Origin: Spirosoma radiotolerans
GTDB lineage: Bacteria; Bacteroidota; Bacteroidia; Cytophagales; Spirosomataceae
Reading direction: 5' to 3'
Assembly: GCF_000974425.1 (NCBI RefSeq)
Contig: NZ_CP010429.1
Location: 4,387,501-4,451,500, forward strand
Length of the DNA: 64,000 nt
This document shows positions 17,556 through 26,868 of this stretch, piece by piece. The first letter of the stretch is position 1. Every line of letters begins with the position of its first letter. A model generated the notes under the pieces. It saw nothing but the letters and a program-made list of their open reading frames with translations, searched no databases and was not told the DNA's origin. Position numbers and translations under genes: made by a program.

Positions 17556-18941
17556 ATGCAAAAAGTTACTAAATCTCGAATTGCTCAAGCTGTAGCACTC
17601 GCAGCTATTACATCCCTAACGATCATAGGTTGCCAACCGGTAGTTGATTTATCTACCCCTCAATCGGCATCCCCAACCAATGCCCGGCTTGGCGCAGGTC
17701 AGGATTACGTAGACGGCGAATTGCTCCTGCAATTTACCGAAGACGCGAGTGATGACGTGAAAAATAAAGCGTTTGACAAAGTAAAGGGAATACCAGCCGA
17801 AAAAATCCTGACGAAAGCGATGGAACGGGCAGGTAAAAAAGGGGATCTTTTCCTGGTCAAAGTCAACAAGAATGTACTTGAAGCCATTGCTGACTTAAAG
17901 GGCACACCTGGTGTAGCCTTTGCTGAGCCTAATTTTATATATGCGCATGCCGCTGTAACAAATGACACTTACATTGCGAGTGGCCAATTGTGGGGAATGG
18001 ATGGTAATGTGTATGGAAGTCAAGCGTCTACCGCCTGGGCGGCCGGTCATAAAGGTTCAAGTTCGGTAGTGGTTGGCGTTATTGATGAGGGTATTCAATT
18101 CGATCATCCGGACTTAGCTGGTCAGGTCTGGACGAATCCCTATGATCCCGTAGATGGCAAAGACAATGATGGGAACGGCTATATCGATGATGTTCACGGC
18201 TGGGATTTTGATGGCAATAACAATACGATTTATGATGGTGGCAGCCGTGGCAGCTCAGACGATCACGGAACGCACGTTTCGGGAACCATTGGTGCCAAAG
18301 CAAATAATGGCCAGGGAGTAGCCGGTATGAACTGGAACATCACGATTATCTCTTGTAAGTTTTTAGGGAAAAGAGGGGGCACTACGGCTAATGCCGTGAA
18401 AGCCGTTGACTACTTGAACGATTTGAAAACGCGTCATGGACTGAATATTGTCGCAAGCAATAACTCATGGGGCGGGGGCGGCTTTTCGCAGGCGCTTTAT
18501 GACGCAGTGAATCGGGCGAATACCAAAAATATCCTGTTTGTAGCCGCAGCCGGCAATGGCGGAAGTGATGGCGTGGGAGACAACAATGATGTAGTGGCCA
18601 GTTATCCGTCTAACATGGATTTGCCCAATGTGATTGCCGTTGCGGCCATTACTTCAACGGGTGCTCTGTCGTCGTTTTCAAATTATGGAGCAACAACCGT
18701 TGATTTGGGCGCTCCCGGACAAGGTATCTGGTCGTCAACAGCGTATAATATTTATGAGTCTTACAGTGGAACGTCAATGGCAACTCCGCACGTAACGGGG
18801 GCGGCCGCTTTATATGCTTCCACTCATTCCGGTGCTACAGCGACTCAGATAAAGACGGCGATTTTATCCAGTGTCGTGTCCACGCCATCTTTATCAGGTA
18901 AGACATTGACCGGAGGCAGGTTAAACGTCAGCGGATTTTAA
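17556..18941 (+). CDS. Subtilisin-family serine protease, lipoprotein
   Basis: 461-aa S8 peptidase. The N-terminus has a signal with lipobox TIIGC (Cys at about residue 26), so the enzyme is anchored to a membrane. A propeptide (about 45-135, from YVDGELLLQFTEDA) acts as an intramolecular chaperone in this family. The catalytic triad is D177 (GVIDEG), H237 (DDHGTHV) and S407 (SGTSMATPH). There is no C-terminal sorting domain. It stands alone in an AT-rich gap upstream and ends at a strong terminator. Likely exported protein degradation; substrate unknown. Confidence 0.93.
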   Translation: MQKVTKSRIAQAVALAAITSLTIIGCQPVVDLSTPQSASPTNARLGAGQDYVDGELLLQFTEDASDDVKNKAFDKVKGIPAEKILTKAMERAGKKGDLFLVKVNKNVLEAIADLKGTPGVAFAEPNFIYAHAAVTNDTYIASGQLWGMDGNVYGSQASTAWAAGHKGSSSVVVGVIDEGIQFDHPDLAGQVWTNPYDPVDGKDNDGNGYIDDVHGWDFDGNNNTIYDGGSRGSSDDHGTHVSGTIGAKANNGQGVAGMNWNITIISCKFLGKRGGTTANAVKAVDYLNDLKTRHGLNIVASNNSWGGGGFSQALYDAVNRANTKNILFVAAAGNGGSDGVGDNNDVVASYPSNMDLPNVIAVAAITSTGALSSFSNYGATTVDLGAPGQGIWSSTAYNIYESYSGTSMATPHVTGAAALYASTHSGATATQIKTAILSSVVSTPSLSGKTLTGGRLNVSGF

Positions 18942-18958
18942 GCCTTGATTTCTTATTT

Positions 18959-19003
18959 AATAACAGAAATGGCCGACTAATTTAGTCGGCCATTTCTGTT
19001 ATT
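18959..19003. terminator. Perfect bidirectional terminator hairpin
   Basis: 21-bp perfect stem (18959-18979 with 18983-19003) and 3-nt loop between the converging subtilase and lipoprotein genes. Both ends have AT-rich flanks. Confidence 0.85.
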
Positions 19004-19013
19004 ATGGAGCAGT

Positions 19014-19634
19014 TTACTTGAGACTGCTCAACTTGTCCAGATCAATATCATCTAGCGCGGCTTTAATTTTATCCATGCTTACGCCCCGGCCTTTGGCTGA
19101 TACAATAAATCGTTTCTTGACCAATACGTCAACTTCGCCGTTCTTATCGCCGTTGTCATACTTCTCGTAGGATTTATTATCACCGATTTTACTGGTCTTT
19201 TCATATCCGTCTGCGGTTTCTTTGTCCATATCCAGCATCGACCAGGCCGCCAGCCCCATCATCATGCCCGAACCTCCTCCATCAATGATCGAGAGTTCGA
19301 TGCTCTCAGTGTCATCCGCATTGGCGTACTTGCCATTTGCTGTCGATATAGTGAAGCCAGCGGTTCCATTTTTTTCACCAGTCGCTTCTTTGCGGGGTAA
19401 CCCATCAGCATCAGCGGGCAGCAGTTCCTTCAGCGAACGGAAATCAATCGTTTCGACGGGGCCATCTTTCTGCATTTCTTCGGCTTGGGCAGCCATCTCT
19501 TTCATGGCCGATACAGCACCCAGGGCCGATACCGACTCTTCGTCTTTTTTCTCTTCTTCTTTGCTACTTCCGCATCCGGCAAGCAACACAGCTGACAGCA
19601 ATCCAGTCCAAAGCAAGTTTAAGTTTGTTCGCAT
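19014..19634 (-). CDS. Putative lipoprotein of unknown function
   Basis: 206 aa with a signal and clear lipobox LLAGC (Cys at residue 21), then an acidic Lys/Glu stretch and a long Ala/Met/Glu helix region. From about residue 60 a globular domain includes LLPADADGLPRKEATGEKNG and a Gly/Met-rich GGGSGMMMG segment. I do not recognise the family with certainty. It is probably in the periplasm or outer membrane. Single gene, converging with the subtilase. Confidence 0.8.
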   Translation of the reverse strand: MRTNLNLLWTGLLSAVLLAGCGSSKEEEKKDEESVSALGAVSAMKEMAAQAEEMQKDGPVETIDFRSLKELLPADADGLPRKEATGEKNGTAGFTISTANGKYANADDTESIELSIIDGGGSGMMMGLAAWSMLDMDKETADGYEKTSKIGDNKSYEKYDNGDKNGEVDVLVKKRFIVSAKGRGVSMDKIKAALDDIDLDKLSSLK

Positions 19635-19737
19635 AGTCGTGACGACACTAAGAATGGTATAAATGAGTAAACATCAATAAGTTACTTTTTTTATTCATTC
19701 CCCTGCCAACCTTTTGATTAAACGTTATGAGAACCCA

Positions 19738-21372
19738 TCATTCCACTCGTTTGATGAGCACGTAATAGTTAGCGTCAACGGTTAGGGCTGTTTCGTTCTT
19801 TGCTGACAGTGTTTTCCACTGAGCCGTTGGTGTCAGCGAATAGTAAGGTCCTGACTCGCCGACACACACCCGAACCGGCATAGCAAAGCCAGCCACACAG
19901 TTTGTCCAGCGATATTGAAACCCACCAGCTACCGAGCGATATTCAAGTATCGGAATTTTAGTATTCCGCAAATACTGATCAAATACAGGCTTCAGCGCCA
20001 AGCCCGTTTGCTGACTCATGTATTGTTCAATCTGATTGGTCGTGACTGTCTGGTGGTAGAACGTTTTGTTCAGTCCGCGCAGAACCTGCCGCCAGGTAGA
20101 ATCGTTGCCCACCAGTTGCCGGATGGTGTGCAGCATATTCCCTCCTTTATAATACATATCCGCCGATCCTTCGTGGTTCACGTTATAGATGCCAATAATT
20201 GGGCTATCATTTCGAATGTTGGCCCGACACCCAATCACATACTGAGCACCAGCCTCTTTACCATAATAGTACTCCGTAAAGAGGCATTCGGAGTAATTGG
20301 TAAAGCTCTCATGAATCCACATATCGGCTACATCCTTATAGGTAATGTTGTTGGCAAACCACTCGTGACCCGACTCATGAACGATGATGAAATCCCAGAG
20401 CAGTCCCCAGCCCGTTCGGGAAAGGTCACGCCCCAGGTAGCCGTTCCGAAAGTGGTTGCCATAGGTCACTGAGCTTTGGTGCTCCATACCCAGGTACGGC
20501 GTTTCGACCAACTTATACCCGTCTTCGTAGAATGGGTACGGCCCAAACCAGTATTCAAACGCCTTCAGCATTTTGGGCACCTGCTTAAACTGTGTCCTGG
20601 CGGAGTCGACATGATCCGATAACGCATAATAATTCAGTGCAAGCGGACCTTTTTCGCCTGCGTACTCCTCCGACCAGTGTTCGTAACGACCAATATTCAG
20701 GTTGACACCGTAATTATTGATCGGGTTAACTACATACCAGTCGAAGGTACGGGTATGATCTGGGTTGGTCGTGACCCGACGCAGGCGGCCATTTGAGACA
20801 TCCATCAGGTCTTCCGGAACGGTTACGCTGATGGCCATTGAGTCTGGTTCGTCGTACATATGGTCTTTGCAGGGCCACCAGGCACTAGCGCCCAAGCCTT
20901 GACAGGCCGTTGCAATAAACCAGTTCCCGCTTTTGTCCCGCGACCACACAAGGCCACCATCCCAGGGTGGTCGTTTGGCTACACGCGGCTTTCCGGCATA
21001 CTGCACCGTTATGGCTTCCGTCTGGCCGGGCTTCTGCGGCTTAGTCAAGGTCACAAAATATGCATTGCCATCCTGCCGAACGGCCAGCTTTTTGCCGTCC
21101 TGTTCCACGCGCAGCACGCGCAATGGACGCTGCAAATCGACCTGTAATGTCTGGCCGGGTTTTAGCACCCGATACCGAATGAGGGTTGCACCGCTCAAGG
21201 TGCTATCGGTTGGTTGCACACGAACGGTTAGGTGATAAAAAGCCAGATCCCACCACGCCCGTTCGGGCGTAATCGACCCGCGCAGGGTATCGTCATGCGT
21301 AAATTCATATTTCTGTGCCTGAGCCAGAACGGGCAGCGCCACCAATAAAATTAAAGACAGGAGTCGATTCAT
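19738..21372 (-). CDS. M1-family metallo-aminopeptidase, secreted
   Basis: 544 aa with signal peptide (MNRLLSLILLVALPVLAQAQ). Zinc site H332-E-x-x-H336 and E355, at the exact 18-residue spacing (HESGH ... WIHESF), and a substrate-binding loop YLGMEHQ in place of GAMEN. It lacks the large C-terminal HEAT-like domain of full-length M1 enzymes, as is common in Bacteroidota. It cleaves N-terminal residues from peptides in the periplasm or outside. It follows the DPP4-like gene after 15 bp, so the two peptidases are co-transcribed and probably act in sequence on peptides. Confidence 0.93.
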   Translation of the reverse strand: MNRLLSLILLVALPVLAQAQKYEFTHDDTLRGSITPERAWWDLAFYHLTVRVQPTDSTLSGATLIRYRVLKPGQTLQVDLQRPLRVLRVEQDGKKLAVRQDGNAYFVTLTKPQKPGQTEAITVQYAGKPRVAKRPPWDGGLVWSRDKSGNWFIATACQGLGASAWWPCKDHMYDEPDSMAISVTVPEDLMDVSNGRLRRVTTNPDHTRTFDWYVVNPINNYGVNLNIGRYEHWSEEYAGEKGPLALNYYALSDHVDSARTQFKQVPKMLKAFEYWFGPYPFYEDGYKLVETPYLGMEHQSSVTYGNHFRNGYLGRDLSRTGWGLLWDFIIVHESGHEWFANNITYKDVADMWIHESFTNYSECLFTEYYYGKEAGAQYVIGCRANIRNDSPIIGIYNVNHEGSADMYYKGGNMLHTIRQLVGNDSTWRQVLRGLNKTFYHQTVTTNQIEQYMSQQTGLALKPVFDQYLRNTKIPILEYRSVAGGFQYRWTNCVAGFAMPVRVCVGESGPYYSLTPTAQWKTLSAKNETALTVDANYYVLIKRVE

Positions 21373-21387
21373 GAAAAAAACGGGCGG

Positions 21388-23601
21388 TTAGCGTGGACCA
21401 GGCGGGCAGTATTTCAGCAGGTAATTTGTATAGAGCGTTTGCAGGTGCAGCGATGTCCCCGGCCCCTCGTTGATACCGTGCGAACGATTTGGATACGGCA
21501 TCACCTGAAATTGCTTGTTGTACTTGACCAATTCGTTGATCAGAACTTCAGCATTGTCGTAATGCACATTATCGTCGCCAGTGCCGTGAATGTAAAGCAA
21601 ATTGCCCCGCAGGTTCCTGGCATACGTAATTGGCGAACCCGCTACGAAATCCTCCCGATTTTCCTGCGGGAGCCCCATATACCGTTCCTGGTAGATGTTA
21701 TCGTAAAATAACTGGTTACCAACGGCGGCAATGGCAATGCCCGTTTTATAAATGTCCGGGTATTGAAACATCAGGTGTAGGGTTGTTGACCCGCCCCCAC
21801 TCCATCCCCAAACGGCCACGCGACTGGTATCAATGTAGGCATGTTGAGCAAATAATTTCCGGGCGCCCATTGCCTGATCGCGAATATTGATCCGACCAAT
21901 CTGCCGGTAAATTGATTTACGCCAGGCTGCCCCTTTCAGATTTGGGGTTCCGCGGTTGTCGAGTGCTACGTAAATATAACCTGCCTTGTCCATGCCGCCC
22001 TGAAACAGGCGGTTTTGCCCGATGGAAAAATCATCATTCACGGTGCTCCCCGCGGGTTCACCGTATACATAGAAGACAACCGGGTATTTCTTCGTGCTAT
22101 CGAAGTCCGTCGGTTTAGCCATCCAGCCGTCCAGCGTTACGCCTTCTTCTGTCGTGAGTTTAAAGAAACTAACGTTCGATTTGGCAATGGGCTTCGTCCG
22201 GGCAGCAATACTCTCCGACTCATTGACGGCTTTATGATCGGGCAGGCTTACCCACTCGCGCGACGGGGGAGTCTGGTAATTAGTGAACGTATGTTGGGCA
22301 AACCGGCCATTGGGCGAGATGGTATAGCCGTGAGTGCCAGCCAGACCGGCGGGCGTTACACGTTCGGCTTTGCCTTTGCCATCCAAACGCGTACGGTACA
22401 GGTACCGTTGGTTGGTATTGTCGGGCGAAGCAATGAAATAGATTTGATTGGCAGCCTCATCGATATGGCTAATGGTAGCAATGTCATACGATCCTGGCGT
22501 TAGGTTGATTTCTTTTTTGCCATCAACCCCTACGCGGTACAGATGCCGCCAACCGTCTTTTTCTGACACCCAAACAAAGGATTTTCCATTCTCCAGCCAT
22601 TCCCAGCCACTCGGGTCATCGCGGCTCCAGCGTGCTTTTATATCGATCCAAGCCTTATCGGTTTCAGTATAAATTGGTGTAGCCGCTTGAGTCGACAGAT
22701 TGCAAAGGAAGAGTTTGCTTTCGTTCTGCTTCCGATTCAATTGCTGCACAATCACACTTCCGCCAGCAGGAAGCCACTCCAAACGAGTCAGGTAATGCTG
22801 TTGTGAATCGCCGGGAATGTTGAGCCAGGTCGTCGGTGGTACGGCATTCTGGCCACCCGATACGGAAACCACGCCAATACGGGTTGGCGAAGGGCTTTCC
22901 CCCACTTTCGGGTATTCCACCGGCACCACATGCGAATAGATAGAGTCGGTGGTATTCAGCATCAGGTAATCCCGAATTTTGGTGGCGTCTACCTGCCAAT
23001 AAGCAATCTGCTTGCTGTCGGGACTCCAGCGAAAGCCATCCCGGCAACCAAATTCCTCTTCATATGCCCAGTCGAAGGTGCCATTAATGCGCTTGCGCGT
23101 TCCATCTGTAGTGAGCTGGGTAATCTTACCGGTTGCTACATCCTCAACAAACAGATTATGTTCACTCACGTACCCGACACTGCGCCCATCCGGTGATAGT
23201 TTGGCATACATCAGCGACTGTGCCGGGCGCTTGCTGGTACCCGACTGGCCCAGTTGTCGGACCTGCCCATTCGCCCGGTTGATCAGGTAATAATCGCCTT
23301 TGGTGTTGTACCGCCAGACTCGGGCTGTGTTGGTAAAAATCAGGCTATTGGCGCTGTCGGACGTGAAGGCAAAATCAGCGACAGCCATGGGCTGATCACT
23401 ACCCGGCCGACGTAATTGGTCTTTGCTTAAAAGGGTTGTTTTTCGGCCGGTGCGAATATCCGTTTTAACGATTTGCCCCTGTTCTACGGTGGCAAGCGCA
23501 TTGCCATCGGCAGACCAGTGCATTTGACGGCCGGGCACCTGTGCCTGAGCGCTACAGGCAATTAAACCTGCCAATAGGGCGGCCAGAAATTGACGTGACA
23601 T
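21388..23601 (-). CDS. Dipeptidyl peptidase IV-type S9 peptidase
   Basis: 737 aa from MSRQFLAALLAGLIACSAQAQ (signal peptide). An upstream ATG at 23655 is rejected because a -7 element (23653-23660) overlaps it. An eight-bladed propeller with WSPDSKQIAYWQVD-like repeats precedes an alpha/beta hydrolase domain with S601 in GWSGGGS, Asp in GTGDDNVH and His in RSHGIN. The DWAYEEEFG stretch carries the Glu pair that holds a free N-terminus in DPP4. It removes X-Pro or X-Ala dipeptides. First gene of an operon with the M1 aminopeptidase. Confidence 0.93.
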   Translation of the reverse strand: MSRQFLAALLAGLIACSAQAQVPGRQMHWSADGNALATVEQGQIVKTDIRTGRKTTLLSKDQLRRPGSDQPMAVADFAFTSDSANSLIFTNTARVWRYNTKGDYYLINRANGQVRQLGQSGTSKRPAQSLMYAKLSPDGRSVGYVSEHNLFVEDVATGKITQLTTDGTRKRINGTFDWAYEEEFGCRDGFRWSPDSKQIAYWQVDATKIRDYLMLNTTDSIYSHVVPVEYPKVGESPSPTRIGVVSVSGGQNAVPPTTWLNIPGDSQQHYLTRLEWLPAGGSVIVQQLNRKQNESKLFLCNLSTQAATPIYTETDKAWIDIKARWSRDDPSGWEWLENGKSFVWVSEKDGWRHLYRVGVDGKKEINLTPGSYDIATISHIDEAANQIYFIASPDNTNQRYLYRTRLDGKGKAERVTPAGLAGTHGYTISPNGRFAQHTFTNYQTPPSREWVSLPDHKAVNESESIAARTKPIAKSNVSFFKLTTEEGVTLDGWMAKPTDFDSTKKYPVVFYVYGEPAGSTVNDDFSIGQNRLFQGGMDKAGYIYVALDNRGTPNLKGAAWRKSIYRQIGRINIRDQAMGARKLFAQHAYIDTSRVAVWGWSGGGSTTLHLMFQYPDIYKTGIAIAAVGNQLFYDNIYQERYMGLPQENREDFVAGSPITYARNLRGNLLYIHGTGDDNVHYDNAEVLINELVKYNKQFQVMPYPNRSHGINEGPGTSLHLQTLYTNYLLKYCPPGPR

Positions 23602-23652
23602 AAAAAAAGACGGGCTCACAGAATGAAGTGTATGATTGAGGTAAGCTACCTT

Positions 23653-23660
23653 CAAAAATA
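23653..23660 (-). promoter_or_regulatory. -7 element of the DPP4-M1 peptidase operon
   Basis: TATTTTTG on the minus strand, fitting TAnnTTTG, 52 nt before the chosen start at 23601. It supports that start over the earlier ATG. Confidence 0.45.
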
Positions 23661-23788
23661 CAGCATTTTCCGGGTTCCCGTCTTTTTATGAAGCACATTA
23701 ACGTTTCGCCACACTATTCACTGGCCAATAAAGGGCTTATGCAGAAGCCAATGTTCTTCAGTGAATAAAGCAGCAAACTGGCAAATCG

Positions 23789-24634
23789 TCAGGATTCGAC
23801 TGGCTTTGACTCTTCAGATGTCGGCAACGGAACGGGTGTCCGGTAGCTCCTCACCAAAAAGTAAACGCCCATTAATACGGCCGGAATACTCAGGATTTGC
23901 CCTACGTTTAAGGGCAGGCTATCTTCGAACGGCACCTGATTTTCTTTCAGGTACTCATAAAAGAACCGCAGGCCAAAAATCCAGATCAGGAAGATGCCCA
24001 GCATACTCCCACGTGGCGTTCTTTCCTTTACACGATTCCAGAACCATAACAGAATAAAAAACAGAACCAGGCAAGAAAGCGACTCATACAGTTGAGCGGG
24101 GTGACGCGGAATTTTGGCGTATTCATTATTATTCATGAACACGAACGCCCAGGGCACATCCGTAGGGCGACCAACGATTTCGGAGTTCATCAGGTTACCG
24201 AAACGAATACAGGCGCCTGCCAGGGCAACGACAATAACAATTCGATCCGTTACCCACAGAAACGTCTGGTTTGTCAACCGGCTTTCTTTCCGGCGCGAAT
24301 ACAGCCACAAGCCGGTCAGAATACCAATTGTAGCGCCGTGACTGGCCAAACCCGCGAAGGGAGGGGTGATAACGGTCAGCGGGTGATGAAGCAGAACTTC
24401 GGGTTCATAAAACAAAAAATGACCAAGCCGGGCACCCACAATCGTGGACACAACCATATAAATAAGCAGGGTATCAGTATCGGCAACGGGTTTCTCTTCC
24501 TTCTTGAAAATATAGCTCATAATCTGCATCCCAATCAGGAAGCCCAGCGCAAATAAGAGACCGTACCACCGTACCGAGAACGAGCCAATGTGAAAAATTT
24601 CGGGATTGACTTCCCAAATAACGTATTGAAGCAT
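23789..24634 (-). CDS. lgt: Prolipoprotein diacylglyceryl transferase
   Basis: Moves diacylglycerol from phosphatidylglycerol to the lipobox Cys of prolipoproteins at the inner membrane, the first step of lipoprotein maturation. 281 aa from [14 protein letters not shown]; an earlier start at 24700 adds a poor basic stretch. It has about seven membrane segments. The family signature [14 protein letters not shown] is clear, followed by HPAQLYES. Divergent from yidD, with a -7 element at 24751-24758. Confidence 0.95.
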   Translation of the reverse strand: MLQYVIWEVNPEIFHIGSFSVRWYGLLFALGFLIGMQIMSYIFKKEEKPVADTDTLLIYMVVSTIVGARLGHFLFYEPEVLLHHPLTVITPPFAGLASHGATIGILTGLWLYSRRKESRLTNQTFLWVTDRIVIVVALAGACIRFGNLMNSEIVGRPTDVPWAFVFMNNNEYAKIPRHPAQLYESLSCLVLFFILLWFWNRVKERTPRGSMLGIFLIWIFGLRFFYEYLKENQVPFEDSLPLNVGQILSIPAVLMGVYFLVRSYRTPVPLPTSEESKPVES

Positions 24635-24750
24635 ACAATAAATAAGTTTCAGGTTTACGGTTCTACGTTTACGGGAGTTGGATCGGCGCCAGCATCTCAT
24701 GCTTCAGCCTGCCATAAACCGCAAACACAAAATCAATTACCGATATTGGG

Positions 24751-24758
24751 CAAAGATA
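24751..24758 (-). promoter_or_regulatory. -7 element of lgt
   Basis: TATCTTTG on the minus strand between lgt and yidD, 117 nt before the lgt ATG. No clear TTG box. Confidence 0.45.
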
Positions 24759-24802
24759 GGCATTGCGGGAAAGTTTTTGACCGTTTTCGTGTTCAGCGGT
24801 TT

Positions 24803-25015
24803 ATGATGAAGTTAATTTTAATTGGGCTCGTTCGAGGATACCAGGCCATTGTGTCACCTTACTTCCCAAATGCCTGCCGCTATACACCCACCTGTTCACA
24901 ATATACGGTGGAGGCTATTCGCAAATACGGGGCTTTGCGGGGTGGTTGGCTGGGCCTCAAACGCATTGGTAGCTGCCACCCCTGGGGAGGGCATGGGTAT
25001 GATCCGGTGCCGTAA
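24803..25015 (+). CDS. yidD: Membrane protein insertion efficiency factor YidD
   Basis: A 70-aa protein that aids YidC-dependent insertion of inner-membrane proteins. It is recognised from [13 protein letters not shown], the Cys-rich [15 protein letters not shown] and the C-terminal [15 protein letters not shown]. There are two adjacent ATG codons at 24803 and 24806; reading further upstream gives only unrelated residues. Length is normal. The gene is divergent from lgt, which also acts on envelope proteins. Confidence 0.93.
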   Translation: MMKLILIGLVRGYQAIVSPYFPNACRYTPTCSQYTVEAIRKYGALRGGWLGLKRIGSCHPWGGHGYDPVP

Positions 25016-25116
25016 CTGGTACTACGTATGCGCTTTGTCTGCCATTTTGACTTACACGTCAGATTTGCCCGATTTTTGACGAATCGCTGACGACTATCGA
25101 TTAACGACTTACACCA

Positions 25117-25491
25117 ATGCTTGGAATCACCGCCGATAATAAACTGAAACGCCTGATTGTTGTAGGCGACCGGGTCCTGATCAAACCGAAAGACCCCGCA
25201 GACCGGACCAATAGTGGCTTGTACTTGCCGCCAACGGTGCAGGAAAAAGAACAGGTTCAGTCTGGATACGTTATTAAAGTAGGACCTGGGTACCCAATCC
25301 CGGCAGCGGTTGAAGAAGAGCCCTGGAAAGAAACGGAAGAGAAGGTTAAATACATGCCGTTGCAGGCGCAGGAAGGCGATGTGGCGCTTTACCTACAACG
25401 TAATGCCATCGAGCTGGACTATGAGGGCGAACGGTATGTTATTGTACCGCAAGCCTCAATTTTAATGCTGGAACGACTGGAGGATCTATAA
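25117..25491 (+). CDS. GroES-like co-chaperonin fold protein
   Basis: 124 aa. The Cpn10 fold is visible: RLIVVGDRVLIKPKDPADRT at the start, a GLYLPPTVQEKEQVQSGYVI segment in the position of the mobile loop and the following strand, and the final YVIVPQASILMLE. It is longer than GroES (about 97 aa) by an acidic insertion around EEEPWKETEEKVKY, and no groEL is adjacent. So it is a GroES paralogue and may not serve the main GroEL. Function is inferred only from the fold. Confidence 0.85.
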   Translation: MLGITADNKLKRLIVVGDRVLIKPKDPADRTNSGLYLPPTVQEKEQVQSGYVIKVGPGYPIPAAVEEEPWKETEEKVKYMPLQAQEGDVALYLQRNAIELDYEGERYVIVPQASILMLERLEDL

Positions 25492-25559
25492 TCGGGCGAC
25501 CGGAAAAGCCCGCTGGTTTATACAATAGACGGCTTCATGGCCGTATAACGGCAAACACT

Positions 25560-25997
25560 ATGAGACGCTATTGGTTGATAACGTTGACAATCCTCCTTAT
25601 GGGATTTACCCTTACTATGGAAAGTGTAGCGAATCAGCAAAAATCGCTTAAAGCGATATTGACCGAAAAGAAAGATCATCGGCGTGTGTTGTTAATTTAT
25701 GGACGCGATGATGCACAACATTATACCATTGAGCAGCAGGAAGCGCTGAATGAAGTAAGAGACGGAGTCGCCGAGCGCGATTTAGACGTAATCGTGCTTG
25801 TGGCGTCGCTGGTCATGGAGCCCGATCGCCAGTTTCTGATGCATGACTTCAAGCTGAATCCAGCCGATGCCTTTGCCGCCTGGCTGATTGGCAAAGACGG
25901 GGGCGTAAAACAAACCTATAAAAAGCCTGTGGCTGCCAAAGATCTATTTCAGACAATAGACAGCATGCCTATGCGGAAACAGGAAAGTAAAAATTAA
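25560..25997 (+). CDS. DUF4174-family secreted protein
   Basis: 145 aa with an N-terminal hydrophobic signal (LITLTILLMGFTLTM). The rest fits the DUF4174 pattern: RRVLLIYGRDDAQH near the start, DLDVIVL in the middle and AWLIGKDGGVK near the end. This reads like a thioredoxin-like fold without a CxxC pair. Function unknown. The stop codon is part of the stem of a shared terminator with the converging gene. Confidence 0.8.
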   Translation: MRRYWLITLTILLMGFTLTMESVANQQKSLKAILTEKKDHRRVLLIYGRDDAQHYTIEQQEALNEVRDGVAERDLDVIVLVASLVMEPDRQFLMHDFKLNPADAFAAWLIGKDGGVKQTYKKPVAAKDLFQTIDSMPMRKQESKN

Positions 25998-26055
25998 TCT
26001 GAACCGTACGGGCGGTCCCGCAAGATTTGGAGGCCGCCCGTGCAGTTCAGATTAA
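25994..26055. terminator. Shared convergent terminator that includes both stop codons
   Basis: Arms 25994-26016 and 26033-26055 pair with few mismatches around a loop of about 16 nt. The TAA of the plus-strand gene (25995-25997) and the TAA of the minus-strand gene (26052-26054) face each other at the base of the stem. Confidence 0.75.
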
Positions 26056-26780
26056 TGTGCCTCCAAGTAATTAAGTATCCCAATCAGCTCGGACCAGGAT
26101 TTTAGCTTCATCTTCTGTTCTGCCAGGTAACGGTCAATGTTGGTGGTCTTCTCCGGCATAGCGGCTACCAGCGATTTCCGGCTGGCCACAACCGATTTCA
26201 TTTGCCCTTCCGCTAATTTCAGGAAATAGTTTTCAGTAGGTGGTTGTTCGTTCGCAACCCAGATAAAATACTCTTCCCGTTTCTGAAAGCGCTCCTTCCC
26301 GAAATCATTCTGCATGACATCCGTGTTGGTCTTCAACTCAGCTTTAATGTGCTTCACTAATTTTTGCGTGCGCCCGTCGAACAAAACCTGGTAAAAATCA
26401 TTTGCCGACCAGGTACTTGCCGCCGGAAACCCTTTGCGAAAATGAAGGGTGTCTGCACTGGCAATAAAAAACTCCGTGACTGGATTGACAGGCGTGACGA
26501 CCTTATCCTGTTGGATATATTCGACTTCTCCGGTCTGACTGTTGTAACGTAGTTTGGTTATTACTCGCTTATTATTGATAACCAGCCAGCCGTTCTGCAC
26601 CGAATCTGACGGTATATACGGTGATCCTTCGATGTTACTATAACGGGTCAGGAAAGGGTCGTAAATGCGAATAGCCTGCGCCGTGTTCGACCCCGATGTG
26701 GTAATTGTCGTTTGAGCCTGGGCGCCAAACGCAATCATCAGCGATAGACTAGCCAGCCAACTGGAGACGTGTTGATGCAT
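26052..26780 (-). CDS. Secreted protein of unknown function
   Basis: 242 aa from MHQHVSSWLASLSLMIAFG with signal cleavage near GAQAQ. The two codons before this Met begin with TTG and are less likely. The mature part has an IYDPFLTRYSNIEGSPYI start, a KRVITKLRYNSQTGEVEYIQ beta segment and a basic helical end. It looks like a periplasmic or outer-membrane-associated protein seen in Bacteroidota, but I cannot name the family. Stop codon shared with the convergent terminator. Confidence 0.75.
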   Translation of the reverse strand: MHQHVSSWLASLSLMIAFGAQAQTTITTSGSNTAQAIRIYDPFLTRYSNIEGSPYIPSDSVQNGWLVINNKRVITKLRYNSQTGEVEYIQQDKVVTPVNPVTEFFIASADTLHFRKGFPAASTWSANDFYQVLFDGRTQKLVKHIKAELKTNTDVMQNDFGKERFQKREEYFIWVANEQPPTENYFLKLAEGQMKSVVASRKSLVAAMPEKTTNIDRYLAEQKMKLKSWSELIGILNYLEAH

Positions 26781-26802
26781 AAACAATAAGATAAGTTACG
26801 GT

Positions 26803-26853
26803 AAAAACGGACAATGCGTATGTTGAGAGCCAACATACGCATTGTCCGTTTTT
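26803..26853 (-). terminator. Terminator of the sialate O-acetylesterase gene
   Basis: Perfect 23-bp stem (26803-26825 with 26831-26853) and 5-nt loop, with T or A runs inside both stem ends. It lies right after the esterase stop and would also act on plus-strand reading. Confidence 0.85.
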
Positions 26854-26868
26854 AATCAAAGCAGTCCG

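Noticed and set aside
24590..24802. Upstream extension of yidD
   Set aside because: The added residues overlap lgt and its promoter region and do not match the family; the double ATG at 24803 gives the normal length.
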